Assembly: GCF_001598375.1 (NCBI RefSeq)
Contig: NZ_BCYV01000011.1
Location: forward strand, 1-64,000
Source: Novosphingobium capsulatum NBRC 12533
Lineage (GTDB): Bacteria; Pseudomonadota; Alphaproteobacteria; Sphingomonadales; Sphingomonadaceae
DNA: 64,000 nucleotides
Direction: 5' to 3'
The notes below the pieces were generated by a model that was not told where the DNA came from, ran no database searches, and saw only the letters and a list, made by a program, of their open reading frames with translations. Positions 24,886 through 33,907 of this stretch are shown piece after piece; the stretch's first letter is position 1; each line of letters starts with the position of its first letter. The position numbers and the translations under genes were made by a program.

Positions 24886-25935
24886 TCACGGGCAGGGATC
24901 GGGCAGCACGGCGTGCACCGCCTCGATCGCGGCCAGTGCTTCGGGCGGCAGCGTCACATCGGCACTGGCCACGGCCAGCGCCAGCTGTTCCGGCGTGGTG
25001 GCGCCAATGATGTTCGCTGCCACGAACGGGCGGCTGTTGACATAGGCCAGCGCCAGGGTGGCGGGATCGAGGCCAAAGGCATGGGCGATGGCGACATAGC
25101 GCGCGATCGCAGCGTTGGCATTGAGCGTGTCGTAGCGGGTGAACTGGTTGGCCACGTCGCGCCGCGATCCAGGGGGAATCACCCCGCCCAGATACTTGCC
25201 GGTGAGATTGCCCGCTGCCAGCGGCGAATAGGCCAGCAGCGGCACGTTTTCGCGCAGCGCCACTTCGGCCAGGCTGCCTTCGAACAGGCGATTGACCAGG
25301 TTGTAGGCATTCTGGATCGAGGCCACGCGCGGCAGGCCCTTGTCGCGCGAGAGACGAAGATACTCACCCACACCCCATGCCGTTTCGTTCGACACACCGA
25401 TGTGGCGCACTTTGCCGGCCTTGACCAGTTCGCCCAGCGTATCGAGCGTTTCCTCGATCGGGGTCAGATCCTCTCGGTCCTCCACCTGCGCCAGCCCGCG
25501 CGCGCCGAACATCGGCACATGGCGTTCGGGCCAGTGAACCTGGTAGAGATCGATATGGTCGGTGCGCAGGCGCGCCAGGCTGCCGTCGATCGCCGAGAGG
25601 ATATTGCGGCGATCGAGCTTGTTGTCGCCGCCACGGAACTTGCGCACCATGTCGCGCGCCGGGCCCGCCACCTTGGTGGCCAGGATCACCTTCTCGCGCT
25701 TGCCGGGCTGGGCCAGCCAGGTGCCGATATATTCCTCGGTGCGGCCGATCGTGTCGTTGTGGAACGGCGTGACCGGATAGGCTTCGGCCGTGTCGATGAA
25801 ATTGACACCATGATCGATCGCGTAATCGAGCTGCGCGTGCGCCTCTGCTTCCGTGTTCTGCGACCCATAGGTCATCGTGCCCAGGCAGATCAGGCTGACA
25901 TCAAGGCCGGTCGTGCCAAGTTTGCGGGTTTGCAA
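24886..25935 (-). CDS. Aldo/keto reductase (Tas-like)
   Basis: 349 residues. NADPH-dependent oxidoreductase TIM barrel with the tetrad residues visible: Asp in FIDTAEAYP, Tyr in the same stretch, Lys in VILATKVAG and His in LYQVHWPERH. The overall pattern, including GVSNETAWGVGEYL and LLGATT-like end (IIGATTPEQL), matches the Tas family. The likely start is TTG at 25935 (QTRKLGTTGL), with GGAG at a suitable distance; no closer ATG exists. Divergent from the AcoR-like regulator. The substrate is unknown. Confidence 0.85.
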   Translation of the reverse strand: MQTRKLGTTGLDVSLICLGTMTYGSQNTEAEAHAQLDYAIDHGVNFIDTAEAYPVTPFHNDTIGRTEEYIGTWLAQPGKREKVILATKVAGPARDMVRKFRGGDNKLDRRNILSAIDGSLARLRTDHIDLYQVHWPERHVPMFGARGLAQVEDREDLTPIEETLDTLGELVKAGKVRHIGVSNETAWGVGEYLRLSRDKGLPRVASIQNAYNLVNRLFEGSLAEVALRENVPLLAYSPLAAGNLTGKYLGGVIPPGSRRDVANQFTRYDTLNANAAIARYVAIAHAFGLDPATLALAYVNSRPFVAANIIGATTPEQLALAVASADVTLPPEALAAIEAVHAVLPDPCP

Positions 25936-26175
25936 GGGATTGCTCCATTCGTTGCGGCTTGCGCCTTCTTGCCGATGAATTGCGCAAATGCACATGAGGA
26001 TTTTTCATCGGCCGAATGGCCAATGGGCAAGGGCCAAAATGCCTTGCAAATGGAAGCAATGGAGCCAGATAAAACCGCCGCACGAGGAGCCATGCCGCAC
26101 AAACGCCGGCGCCGGCCCGCGTCTGCAGCAGGCGCACCACGATGCGGCGTCACAGCCGATGGAGAGGCACAGGCC

Positions 26176-27159
26176 ATGGCCGTTTTGCAACCCAGTCTCG
26201 ATCCCGATCCCGATCACGCCGCACGGGTGTTGAATGCGGTGCAATCCTCGCGCGCGGCGGTTTCGGCGGTGGCGGCATCGTGGTGCCGATCGGCGCTGCA
26301 CCATGGGCTTGATCCGGCTGCGCCGCGCAGCGTGGCAGAGCGGTTGGGCGGGGCCGAACTCAAGGCCCTGCGCGCCGGCAATGGCGAACTGCTGGCCGTG
26401 GCCGCGCCTGTGCTCGATCGGCTGTTCGGAAGCGTGGGCCTGGCGGGCGCCTGCGTGCTGATTGCCGATACCGGCGGCGTGGTGCTGGATTGGCGCGCGG
26501 GTGATGCTGACGCCAGCCGGTTCGAGGAACTGGGCCTGGCGCCCGGTGCATCGTGGGCCGAGGCGGCGCAGGGCACCAATGGCATCGGCACCTGCCTGGT
26601 GGAGGGTCGCGCCGTGACGATCCACCGTGACGAGCACTTTGCCAGCCGCAACGTGGGCGTAAGCTGCATGGATGCGCCGATTTTCGATGCCGAGGGGCGG
26701 CTTATCGCCGCGCTCGACATCTCATCGGCGCGCGGCGACCATGATCGCGCGATGGCCGCGCTGATCGCCGCGCTGGTGCAGGACGCCGCCCGCCATATCG
26801 AGCGTGACCTGTTCTGTCGCCGCTATGCCGCTGCCCGCATCGTGCTGGCCGGCACCGATCCGACCGCCCGCGGGCATGCCCTGCTGGCGGTGGACCGCGA
26901 CGATCTGGTGATCGGTGCCACGCGCGCGGCGCGGCAGCATTTCCGCCTGGGTTCGGGCACGGCGATCTGCCCGCGTCCCTTGGGTGAGTTCCTCGGCGAT
27001 GGCCAGCCCGCCAGCTTTGACGACGGCGATCGCGCGGTGCTGCGCCAGGCGCTGGCACGGGCCGGCGGCAACGTGAGCAGCGCCGCGCGCCTGCTCGGCA
27101 TCGGCCGCGCCACGTTCTATCGCCGGATGGAGCGAGTCGGCCTGTCGCTGCGCCACTGA
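26176..27159 (+). CDS. AcoR-like GAF regulator with Fis helix-turn-helix, lacking AAA+ domain
   Basis: 327 residues. The N-terminal part resembles AcoR-type sensors: W(C)RSALHHGLDP, then a GAF domain (about 90-210) with GASWAEAAQGTNGIGTCLVE and an ISSARGDHD tail. The C-terminal 40 residues (RQALARAGGNVSSAARLLGI at the start) are a Fis-type HTH. The sigma-54-contacting AAA+ module that usually lies between is absent. It may therefore act as a conventional activator or repressor. The ATG at 26176 is preferred; 26092 is an alternative with GAGGAG very close. Divergent from the aldo/keto reductase. Confidence 0.8.
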   Translation: MAVLQPSLDPDPDHAARVLNAVQSSRAAVSAVAASWCRSALHHGLDPAAPRSVAERLGGAELKALRAGNGELLAVAAPVLDRLFGSVGLAGACVLIADTGGVVLDWRAGDADASRFEELGLAPGASWAEAAQGTNGIGTCLVEGRAVTIHRDEHFASRNVGVSCMDAPIFDAEGRLIAALDISSARGDHDRAMAALIAALVQDAARHIERDLFCRRYAAARIVLAGTDPTARGHALLAVDRDDLVIGATRAARQHFRLGSGTAICPRPLGEFLGDGQPASFDDGDRAVLRQALARAGGNVSSAARLLGIGRATFYRRMERVGLSLRH

Positions 27160-27346
27160 CGAATCACTTTGGGCGCCTTTGTCGAACGCGGTTTCCCCGC
27201 GTTGCGCGGGCCATTTTGTGTGCGGTGGACGCTGCCTTGTGCAGTTTTTTTGGGGCGTCGCCGCGCGCAATGCAATTTGTGCAACTGCCCGGCGCGGGAC
27301 AAATTGCCATATCGTGCCGTGCATCTGGGCCGATTAGACGGTCGCC

Positions 27347-27790
27347 ATGATCCGCACCCGCCTTGCTGTCGTCACGCTTGCTGCGCTTGCCGTGTCTGCC
27401 TGTGGCGGGGACAAGACCCACGATGCACGCCTAGCCAAGGCGGGACCTAACCCATCGCTGGCCGCGCTGATGAACGTGGCCGATCCGCAGATCGGGGATC
27501 GCAAGGCCGCCGCGTGCAAGGCCTGCCATACGTTTGATGCCGGCGCGCCGGACATGGCCGGGCCCAACCTGCATGGCGTCTATGGCCAGCAAATGGGCCG
27601 AAACCGCCCCAGCTTCGGCTATTCCGCCGCGTTGCGCGATGCCGGCGGCAAGTGGGACGCCGCCACGCTCGATGCGTGGCTGAAGAACCCGCAGGCGGTG
27701 GTGCCGCATACCGCGATGATGTTCGGGGGGATTTCCGACCCGCTCAACCGGGCAGACGTGATTGCCTATCTGCGGTCGCAGGGGCGATAA
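27347..27790 (+). CDS. Class I cytochrome c lipoprotein
   Basis: 147 residues. The N-terminus LAALAVSAC is a lipoprotein signal with Cys at about residue 19. The haem motif CKACH lies at about 57-61, and the axial Met may be in HTAMMFGG (about 125). The sequence resembles cytochrome c2 / c550-type electron carriers (FGYSAALRDAGGKWDAATLD is characteristic). It probably carries electrons in the periplasm, anchored to a membrane. No oxidase partner is adjacent. The 187-base upstream region holds no recognised element. Confidence 0.9.
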   Translation: MIRTRLAVVTLAALAVSACGGDKTHDARLAKAGPNPSLAALMNVADPQIGDRKAAACKACHTFDAGAPDMAGPNLHGVYGQQMGRNRPSFGYSAALRDAGGKWDAATLDAWLKNPQAVVPHTAMMFGGISDPLNRADVIAYLRSQGR

Positions 27791-27835
27791 CGCACTCTTT
27801 GTACGACAGCACGGTTGTATGCACCCAGCATTTCT

Positions 27836-27866
27836 CGTCGCCCCGTGCTCGACACGGGGCTTGGCT
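27836..27866. repeat. Palindromic repeat, left copy, 3' of the GIY-YIG gene
   Basis: An eight-bp stem GCCCCGTG/CACGGGGC with a five-base loop CTCGA, starting CGTC and ending TTGGCT. Its reverse complement matches 28223-28253 at 29 of 31 positions. It ends inside the stop codon of the GIY-YIG gene (stop 27865-27867). Confidence 0.9.
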
Positions 27867-28188
27867 ACTTTGCGATCTCGCCTTGGCGCGCTGCCGTGGG
27901 ATACCATTGATCCCAGAGATCTAGCCAATCGGGATTGTTTGCCTCGATCAACGCGAATTTCCATTCCCGGCGCCATTTTTTAACCAGTTTCTCACGGGCA
28001 ATGGCGGGTTCGATTTCCTCGTGGCGCTCGGCGTAGACCAGCTTTGTCTTGTCAAAGTCTCTTACGTGGATCGAGCCACGACCATCGCGATGCTGCCAAA
28101 CGCGTCGGATCAAATCCGACGTGACGCCAACATAGATTCCGCCTCGATAGCGGTTCGCCATGATGTAGACCCAGCCGCCCTTTTCCAT
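27865..28188 (-). CDS. Small GIY-YIG nuclease domain protein
   Basis: 107 residues, a single GIY-YIG domain. The two-part signature is WVYIMA...GIYVGVTSDLIRRVWQHR (about residues 6-35), in the order VYI-..-IYVG, followed by an Arg-rich helix. A conserved Glu probably lies in the ERHEEIEPAIAREKLVKKW region, and Asn in EANNPDW is at the end. Such free-standing proteins are common in alphaproteobacteria. The gene is bracketed by inverted copies of one palindrome. The ATG at 28188 (MEKGGWVYI) is chosen; the frame extends 10 codons upstream. Confidence 0.85.
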   Translation of the reverse strand: MEKGGWVYIMANRYRGGIYVGVTSDLIRRVWQHRDGRGSIHVRDFDKTKLVYAERHEEIEPAIAREKLVKKWRREWKFALIEANNPDWLDLWDQWYPTAARQGEIAK

Positions 28189-28222
28189 CTTGCCAGCATG
28201 CCAAATGCAAGGTCGCAAGGGA

Positions 28223-28253
28223 AGCCGAGCCCCGTGTCAAGCACGGGGCGACG
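28223..28253. repeat. Palindromic repeat, right copy, 5' of the GIY-YIG gene
   Basis: The stem GCCCCGTG (28229-28236) and CACGGGGC (28242-28249) around TCAAG, flanked by AGCCGA and GACG. It is the inverted counterpart of 27836-27866 and lies about 34 bases upstream of the GIY-YIG start codon. Confidence 0.9.
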
Positions 28254-28297
28254 GGTGTCTAACTTCAACCCTTGCGCCCAGCATCCCCCACATCCAA

Positions 28298-28321
28298 CCC
28301 TCTCCCCCGAAAGGGAGAGGG
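28298..28321. repeat. REP-like hairpin, CCCTCTCCC family
   Basis: Nine-bp stem CCCTCTCCC/GGGAGAGGG with a six-base loop, sitting between the GIY-YIG unit and the end of the GH97 gene. It has the sequence of a widespread proteobacterial intergenic hairpin and may also end the GH97 transcript. Confidence 0.75.
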
Positions 28322-28336
28322 CTTCTTGGCATGTGT

Positions 28337-30418
28337 TTACTTGCCCGGATGCAGGCGGATGGCGGCGCCGCCGCCCGGCGCCAGCCACAGGTCGAGGGTG
28401 TCGCCCTTTTTCACGGTCTTGGTGTCATAGGCGATCTTGTGGCGCGCGTCGGTTTCATAGGTCGCGCCTTCGCCGTCCTTGTAAATCGTGGCGGTATAGG
28501 TCTTGCCGGGATCAAGCATGTCGAAATGCAGCGTCACGGTGCGTGCGGTGGCGTCGTTGACGCCGCCGGCATACCAGTCGTCGCTCTTGCGGTCCTTGCG
28601 CGCAAAGATCGCGTATTCGCCCACTTCGCCCGCGATCAGGTGGCTTTCCGACCAATCGGCCGGCACCTGGCGGATGAAGGCCAGTTCCTTGGGATGGGCG
28701 GCCAAGGTTTCGATGAAATCGGCCGCCATCTGGATCGGCGAATAGATCGCCAGGTAAAGACCAAGCTGCTTGGCAAGCGTCGAGGCCAAAGGCGCATGCT
28801 TGGCGCCTTCCAGGCTCAGCACGCCCGGCGTGAAGTCCATCGGGCCAGACAGCATGCGGGTATAGACCAGCGTCGGCTCATGGCTCGGCCCGTTGGCGAA
28901 CTGGCCCCAGGCGTTGTATTCCATGCCGCGTGCGCCTTCGCGGTCGATCCAGTTGGGATAGGTGCGGCGCAGGCCGGTGTCCTTGACCGGTTCGTGGGCG
29001 TCGATGGCGATGTGATACTTGGCTGCGGTTTCCACCACCTTCAGATGGTGTTCCACCTGCCGCTGGCCATCATGATAGGCCATGGCATAGGTATCGGGCG
29101 TGGCGCCCGGGGCGAGAATACCGCCGGCGTCCGCCACATAGCCGGTCTTGACCGAATGCACGCCCAGCGCGGCATACATCTTCATCGCATCGTCAAGCTG
29201 CGCTTCGTAATTGGCGATATTGCCACCGGTTTCGTGGTGGCCGATCAGTTCCACGCCCTTCTTGCGGGCATAGTCGGTAACGGCCTTGATGTCGAAATCG
29301 GGCGTGGCCTGGGTATAGCTGAAATCCTTGCCGTTGCCGAACCAGTTGCCGTTCCAGCCCTTGTCCCAGCCTTCGACCAGCACGCCGCCAAAGCCGTTCC
29401 TGGCGGCGAAATCGATGTATTGCTTGGTGCGGGCGGTGGTGGCGCCATGGTTTGGCCCTTCCGCCCAGGTCCAGTCGCCGCGGATCATGCCCCACCAGAT
29501 GCCGACATACTTCATCGGCTTGACCCAGCTGACATCGCCCAGCTTGTTGGGTTCGTTGAGGTTCAGCTCCAGATCGTTTTCGACCAGGCCAGCGGCGTTG
29601 TCGGCAATGCGGATCGTGCGCCAGGGGGTGTTGAACGGCAGGTCACGCGTCACCTTGGGGCCGCCCGGATTGGGCGAAAGGGTGGAGCGGAAGCTGGTGC
29701 CGTCGATCCGCTTGAACCACATCGCCGAATAATCGACCAGCGCGGCTTCGTGGAACGCCAGGTGCGTGCCATCGGCCAGCTTCATGGTGATCGGCGTGTG
29801 CGCAGTCGAAACGCCATCGATCGGGGTCTTTTGATAGACCTGCTCATATCGATTCCACTCGCCACCGGGAATCCACCAGGCCGCGCCGTTCTGCGCCAGG
29901 TTGAACTCGGTCAGCTCGTCGGCGATCTTCATCGTCGTCATCGCGGCCTGGCTGGGCAGTTCATAGCGCAGGCCGAAGCCATCGTTGAACAGGCGGAAGC
30001 GCACGTTCATTTCGCGGCCGCCCCATTCGGGCACCTGCTTGAACTTGACCAGCAGCTCGGTGTGGTTGTCGGTCACGTAGCGGCGCTCGCCCCAGGGCTG
30101 TTCCCAGGTGCTGGGCGCGGGCTTGCTGGCTTCGCTGCCGATGATGTGGTTGCCGCGCACCATGGTGGGGCCGTCGGTCAGGATGAAGCCGAGCGAGGAC
30201 GCGCCGATCAGGAGCTTGCCCTTGCGCGACAGGCTGTAGGTGGGGCGGCCATCGCCATCGATCGCCACGGTCAGCACCAGGCTGCCATCGGGCGAGGCGG
30301 CGGTGATCGGGCCATCGTTGACCGCGCCGGGGACAGTGGCGATCTGGGCCAGCGCCGGAAGCGGGGCGCACGCGAGGGTCAGCGCCAGCGGCGCTGCGAG
30401 ACGGGTGAGAACGGACAT
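28337..30418 (-). CDS. Secreted GH97 alpha-glucosidase (SusB-like)
   Basis: 693 residues. A Sec signal peptide (about 25 residues, LTLACAPLPALA) opens the protein. An N-terminal beta-sandwich is followed by a TIM barrel with EGWDKGWNG and a catalytic-acid region DAHEPVKDTGLRRTYPNW and REGARGMEYN (about 445-480), which match the glutamates of inverting SusB-type GH97. It hydrolyses alpha-glucosidic linkages of maltooligosaccharides in the periplasm. It is the last gene of the maltodextrin operon and starts seven bases after the GH13 alpha-glucosidase. Confidence 0.92.
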   Translation of the reverse strand: MSVLTRLAAPLALTLACAPLPALAQIATVPGAVNDGPITAASPDGSLVLTVAIDGDGRPTYSLSRKGKLLIGASSLGFILTDGPTMVRGNHIIGSEASKPAPSTWEQPWGERRYVTDNHTELLVKFKQVPEWGGREMNVRFRLFNDGFGLRYELPSQAAMTTMKIADELTEFNLAQNGAAWWIPGGEWNRYEQVYQKTPIDGVSTAHTPITMKLADGTHLAFHEAALVDYSAMWFKRIDGTSFRSTLSPNPGGPKVTRDLPFNTPWRTIRIADNAAGLVENDLELNLNEPNKLGDVSWVKPMKYVGIWWGMIRGDWTWAEGPNHGATTARTKQYIDFAARNGFGGVLVEGWDKGWNGNWFGNGKDFSYTQATPDFDIKAVTDYARKKGVELIGHHETGGNIANYEAQLDDAMKMYAALGVHSVKTGYVADAGGILAPGATPDTYAMAYHDGQRQVEHHLKVVETAAKYHIAIDAHEPVKDTGLRRTYPNWIDREGARGMEYNAWGQFANGPSHEPTLVYTRMLSGPMDFTPGVLSLEGAKHAPLASTLAKQLGLYLAIYSPIQMAADFIETLAAHPKELAFIRQVPADWSESHLIAGEVGEYAIFARKDRKSDDWYAGGVNDATARTVTLHFDMLDPGKTYTATIYKDGEGATYETDARHKIAYDTKTVKKGDTLDLWLAPGGGAAIRLHPGK

Positions 30419-30425
30419 TGGGGGG

Positions 30426-32051
30426 TCAGATCCTCTCTTCGATAATCAGGGCGGCAAAGCCGGGCAGATAGCCCAGGCTCGCATCGTTTTCGGCGACCAG
30501 CACCATGCCATCCTGGGCCACATCCTGCGGCCAGGCGACGGGCTGGTTGCCCATGTTGATCACCACCAGCAGCGACTGGCTGGCAAACTGGCGCCGCGCC
30601 ACAAGCAGGCTGGCATCGGCGTGCAGCACGGCAAAGCTGCCGTGGCGCAGCGCCGGGGTATCGCGCCGCAGGTGCAGCAGGCGGGTGGTAAGCGCCAGCA
30701 GCGATGCCGGATCAGCTTCTTGCCGATCGACTGCGCGCGCGAGGTTCTCCTCGCCCAGAGGCAGCCAGGGGGCAGGGCCGGCGGTAAACCCGCCCATCGC
30801 GCTTTGCGCCTGCCAGGGCAGCGGGGTGCGGGCGCCATCGCGCGACAGCGTCAGCGGCCAGTTGGCGATCGCTTCGGGGTCTTGCAACTGCTCGAACGGG
30901 ATATCCACTTGCGTGAGGCCCAGTTCCTCGCCCTGATAGACGATGATGTTGCCGCGCAGGGCGGCAAACAGCACGGCCTTCATCCGGGCATAGGCATCGC
31001 GCGCCTCGGGCGTGGCCCAGCGCGACAGCGCGCGCGGCGCATCGTGGTTTTCAAAGGCCCAGCTCGGCCAGCCGATGCCCGGTTCGTCCGGCCACTTGGC
31101 CAGCACATCGCGCACCATCACCGGCGTGATCTGCGGGGCATAGAGGAAATCAAAGCCATAGGCGCTGTTGAGGCGCGCCGCGCCGGCGGTGTATTCCTTC
31201 ATCTCGGTTTCGGCGAGATCACCGCCCACCTCGGCCACCGTGAACACCGCGCCATAGCTGTTGCACAGGCTGCGCAGCCGCTCGATGAAGGTGATGATGC
31301 CGGGGTGCGACTGGTTGTAGATCTTGAGCTGGTAATCGAACGGGCGGGTGCGGCGGCGGCCATCCTCGGGCGCGGGCGGATTGTCGCGCAGCGTGGGGTC
31401 GTGCATCAGGAAGTTGAGCGCATCGATGCGGAAGCCATCGACCCCGCGATCAAGCCAGAACTTCATCACCCCCAGCAGCGCTTCCTGCACGGCGGGATTG
31501 TGCGCGTTGATCTGCGGCTGCTCGGCCAGGAAATTGTGCAGGTAATACTGGCAACGCCGTGCGTCCCAGCGCCAGGCCGGGCCGCCGAACACCGACTGCC
31601 AGTTCGACGGCGGCGAGCCATCGGGCTTGGGATCGGCCCAGACATACCAATCGGCGTGCGGATTGTCGCGGCTTTGCCGGCTTTCCACGAACCACGGGTG
31701 GAGGTCGGAGGTGTGGGCATAGACCTGGTCGATCGTGACCTTGAGGCCCAGTTCGTGCGCGCGCGCGACCAGGGCATCGAAATCGGCGAGCGTGCCGAAC
31801 ACCGGATCGACATCGCAATAGTCCGACACGTCATAGCCGAAATCGCGCATCGGCGACTTGAAGAACGGCGAGATCCAGATGGCATCGGCGCCCAGCCGCG
31901 CGACGTGCTCGAGCCGGGCGGTGATGCCGGCCAGATCGCCCACCCCATCGCCGTTGGAATCGGCAAAGCTGCGCGGATAGATCTGGTAGATCGCCGCGCC
32001 GTGCCACCAGGGCAGGTCTTGGGCGGAAGACGGGGGCGTATGCTGGGTCAT
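30426..32051 (-). CDS. GH13 alpha-glucosidase
   Basis: 541 residues, cytoplasmic (no signal peptide). PWWHGAAIYQIYPRSFADSNGDG opens the barrel. Catalytic residues are the Asp nucleophile in GFRIDALNFL (about 210), the Glu acid/base in TVAEVGGD (about 270) and the transition-state Asp in FENHDAPR (about 340). The AglA/oligo-1,6-glucosidase subfamily hydrolyses maltose and short maltooligosaccharides. It overlaps the amylase gene start by four bases. Confidence 0.93.
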   Translation of the reverse strand: MTQHTPPSSAQDLPWWHGAAIYQIYPRSFADSNGDGVGDLAGITARLEHVARLGADAIWISPFFKSPMRDFGYDVSDYCDVDPVFGTLADFDALVARAHELGLKVTIDQVYAHTSDLHPWFVESRQSRDNPHADWYVWADPKPDGSPPSNWQSVFGGPAWRWDARRCQYYLHNFLAEQPQINAHNPAVQEALLGVMKFWLDRGVDGFRIDALNFLMHDPTLRDNPPAPEDGRRRTRPFDYQLKIYNQSHPGIITFIERLRSLCNSYGAVFTVAEVGGDLAETEMKEYTAGAARLNSAYGFDFLYAPQITPVMVRDVLAKWPDEPGIGWPSWAFENHDAPRALSRWATPEARDAYARMKAVLFAALRGNIIVYQGEELGLTQVDIPFEQLQDPEAIANWPLTLSRDGARTPLPWQAQSAMGGFTAGPAPWLPLGEENLARAVDRQEADPASLLALTTRLLHLRRDTPALRHGSFAVLHADASLLVARRQFASQSLLVVINMGNQPVAWPQDVAQDGMVLVAENDASLGYLPGFAALIIEERI

Positions 32052-33907
32052 TGGCCTTGCTTGGAAGAAGAAGTGGAAAGGACGCGGCAGACAGCGCTGC
32101 CGTATGCGGGCAAGTCAAGCACGATCGAGCCGGGCGCGGCCACCATGGCCGGGCATTGGCCAAGCAGGCTTTCCAGCCGCCGGGCACTGGTGCCGATCGT
32201 GCTGGCCGCCTTGATCGGCTGGCCAGAGGTGTTGAATGCGATGAGATATTCGGCGCCCGTTACAGGATCGAACCGCGATACGCTGAACAGCCCCGGCTTT
32301 TCACCATAGCTGCGCGTCAACTGTGCCCCCCGCGCCAGGGCCGGGTGTGCGGCGCGCAGCGCGTTAAGCCGGGCGATCAGCGTGTAGAGCGGATGTGCGG
32401 GGTTGAAATTGTCCTGCGCCGTGGTGCGGGTGGTGCCCAGCAGTGGCTGATCGTTGTAGCTGGCCACCTTGCTGGCGAACATGTCCTGGCGGGCGGCCTG
32501 GTCGTTGCCGTGGCCGATCATGCCCTGTTCGTCGCCATAATAGACCACCGGGCTGCCGCGCAGGGTCAGCAGCATGGTATGGGCCAGCGCGGTGCGGGCC
32601 AGCAGTTCGTCCTGGCCGATGCCGGGGCGATCATGCTCGACCAGCCAGGCGAAGCGGCCGATATCGTGGTTGTCGATGAACGTCGGCTGGGCAAGCGCTG
32701 CCTTGTCACCGCCTTGATAGAGCACGTCGCCATCGAACAGGTCGGCCAGGACATCGGTGCCCTTGTCCTGCGCCAGCACCGCGCGCACGGCAGCGTGGAA
32801 GGCAAAGTCGAGCACGTGGGGATAGCCGTCGCGCCGGGTGAAGCGGGCGATATAGCCGTTGTCAGGGTTTTCCCGCGCCACTTCGCCAAAGATGGTGAAG
32901 TTGGGAATGCCTTCGCCCCGTGCGACCGCTTCCATTGCCGGAATAAACACTTGCCAGAAGCCGGGATCGACATGGCGCGCGGTATCGATGCGGAAACCAT
33001 CGACATGGAACTTGCGAATCCAGTCACCGTAGATGGCGATCATCCCGGCGCGCACGCGCGGGTTTTCGGTGAACACATCGTCCAGCCCGCTGAAATCGCC
33101 GAAGCGGCTGTTTTCGCCGCTGAACGTGCTGTCACCGCGATTGTGGTAATAGCGCGGATCGTTGAGCCAATCGGGCACCTTCACATGCTCTTCCCCCTTG
33201 GGAATGAACGGCGTGTAGGCATAGGATGGATCGACCAGCCGGGCGAAGTTGGCATCGGTGGAATCGCTGTCACCGACAAAGCCGGGATTGATTGCCGGGC
33301 CAGCCAACCCGCCCTTGCGACTGTAGGGATAGTTGGCCTTGTCGCGATAGGGGGCGGCCGTGCCAGCCGGCACTTCGCGATACTGGATCACGTCGGCGGT
33401 GTGGTTGACGACGATATCCATATAGACCTTGAGGCCGCGCGCGTGCGCCGCATTCACCAGCGCGGCAAATTCGGCATTGGTGCCGAAGTGCGGATCAACC
33501 TGGGTGAAATCGGTGATCCAATAGCCGTGATAGCCTGCGCTTTCCTGCCCCGGTGCGCCCTGGACGGCCTTGTTCTTGAAGATCGGGCCAACCCACAGCG
33601 CGGTAAACCCCATGCCCTTGATATAGTCGAGCTTGGCGATCAGGCCCTTGATGTCGCCACCATGGTAGAAGCCCTTGTCCGCCGGATCGAAGCCCGACTG
33701 CAGGCGCCCACCGGCAATGCCGCCGGAGTCGTTGGCGGTGTCGCCATTGGCGAAGCGATCGGGCAGCACGAAATAGATCGATTCCCCTGCTGCCGGCCGT
33801 GCCGCCACGGCCGACGCGGATGGAACGGGGACCGGGGCGGCTATGGCTGGCGCGAGGGCAGTGGTGACCAGGGCCGCGGCAAGGGCACTGGCAAGGCGGG
33901 CTTTCAT
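32048..33907 (-). CDS. Secreted GH13 alpha-amylase
   Basis: 619 residues. A signal peptide covers MKARLASALAAALVTTALAP and a few residues more. The barrel starts SIYFVLPDRFANGD. The catalytic Asp is in FHVDGFRIDTARHVD (about 300), Glu in TIFGEVAREN, and Asp in FIDNHDIGRF. It degrades starch or long maltodextrins outside the cytoplasmic membrane. The frame extends 11 codons upstream, but the ATG at 33907 gives the proper signal peptide. It overlaps the halogenase-like gene by four bases. Confidence 0.93.
   Translation of the reverse strand: MKARLASALAAALVTTALAPAIAAPVPVPSASAVAARPAAGESIYFVLPDRFANGDTANDSGGIAGGRLQSGFDPADKGFYHGGDIKGLIAKLDYIKGMGFTALWVGPIFKNKAVQGAPGQESAGYHGYWITDFTQVDPHFGTNAEFAALVNAAHARGLKVYMDIVVNHTADVIQYREVPAGTAAPYRDKANYPYSRKGGLAGPAINPGFVGDSDSTDANFARLVDPSYAYTPFIPKGEEHVKVPDWLNDPRYYHNRGDSTFSGENSRFGDFSGLDDVFTENPRVRAGMIAIYGDWIRKFHVDGFRIDTARHVDPGFWQVFIPAMEAVARGEGIPNFTIFGEVARENPDNGYIARFTRRDGYPHVLDFAFHAAVRAVLAQDKGTDVLADLFDGDVLYQGGDKAALAQPTFIDNHDIGRFAWLVEHDRPGIGQDELLARTALAHTMLLTLRGSPVVYYGDEQGMIGHGNDQAARQDMFASKVASYNDQPLLGTTRTTAQDNFNPAHPLYTLIARLNALRAAHPALARGAQLTRSYGEKPGLFSVSRFDPVTGAEYLIAFNTSGQPIKAASTIGTSARRLESLLGQCPAMVAAPGSIVLDLPAYGSAVCRVLSTSSSKQGQ

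Noticed and set aside
24883..26091. Upstream extension of the AcoR-like frame
   Set aside because: It is the antisense of the aldo/keto reductase gene and has no start signals; the regulator starts near 26176.
27160..27346. Promoter upstream of the cytochrome c gene
   Set aside because: No clear -35/-10 pair or operator found in the gap, so none is reported.
28190..30445. 751-codon plus-strand frame opposite GH97
   Set aside because: Antisense of the GH97 enzyme, no start signals or motifs.
30240..32309. 689-codon plus-strand frame opposite the GH13 alpha-glucosidase
   Set aside because: Antisense of a gene with all catalytic motifs.
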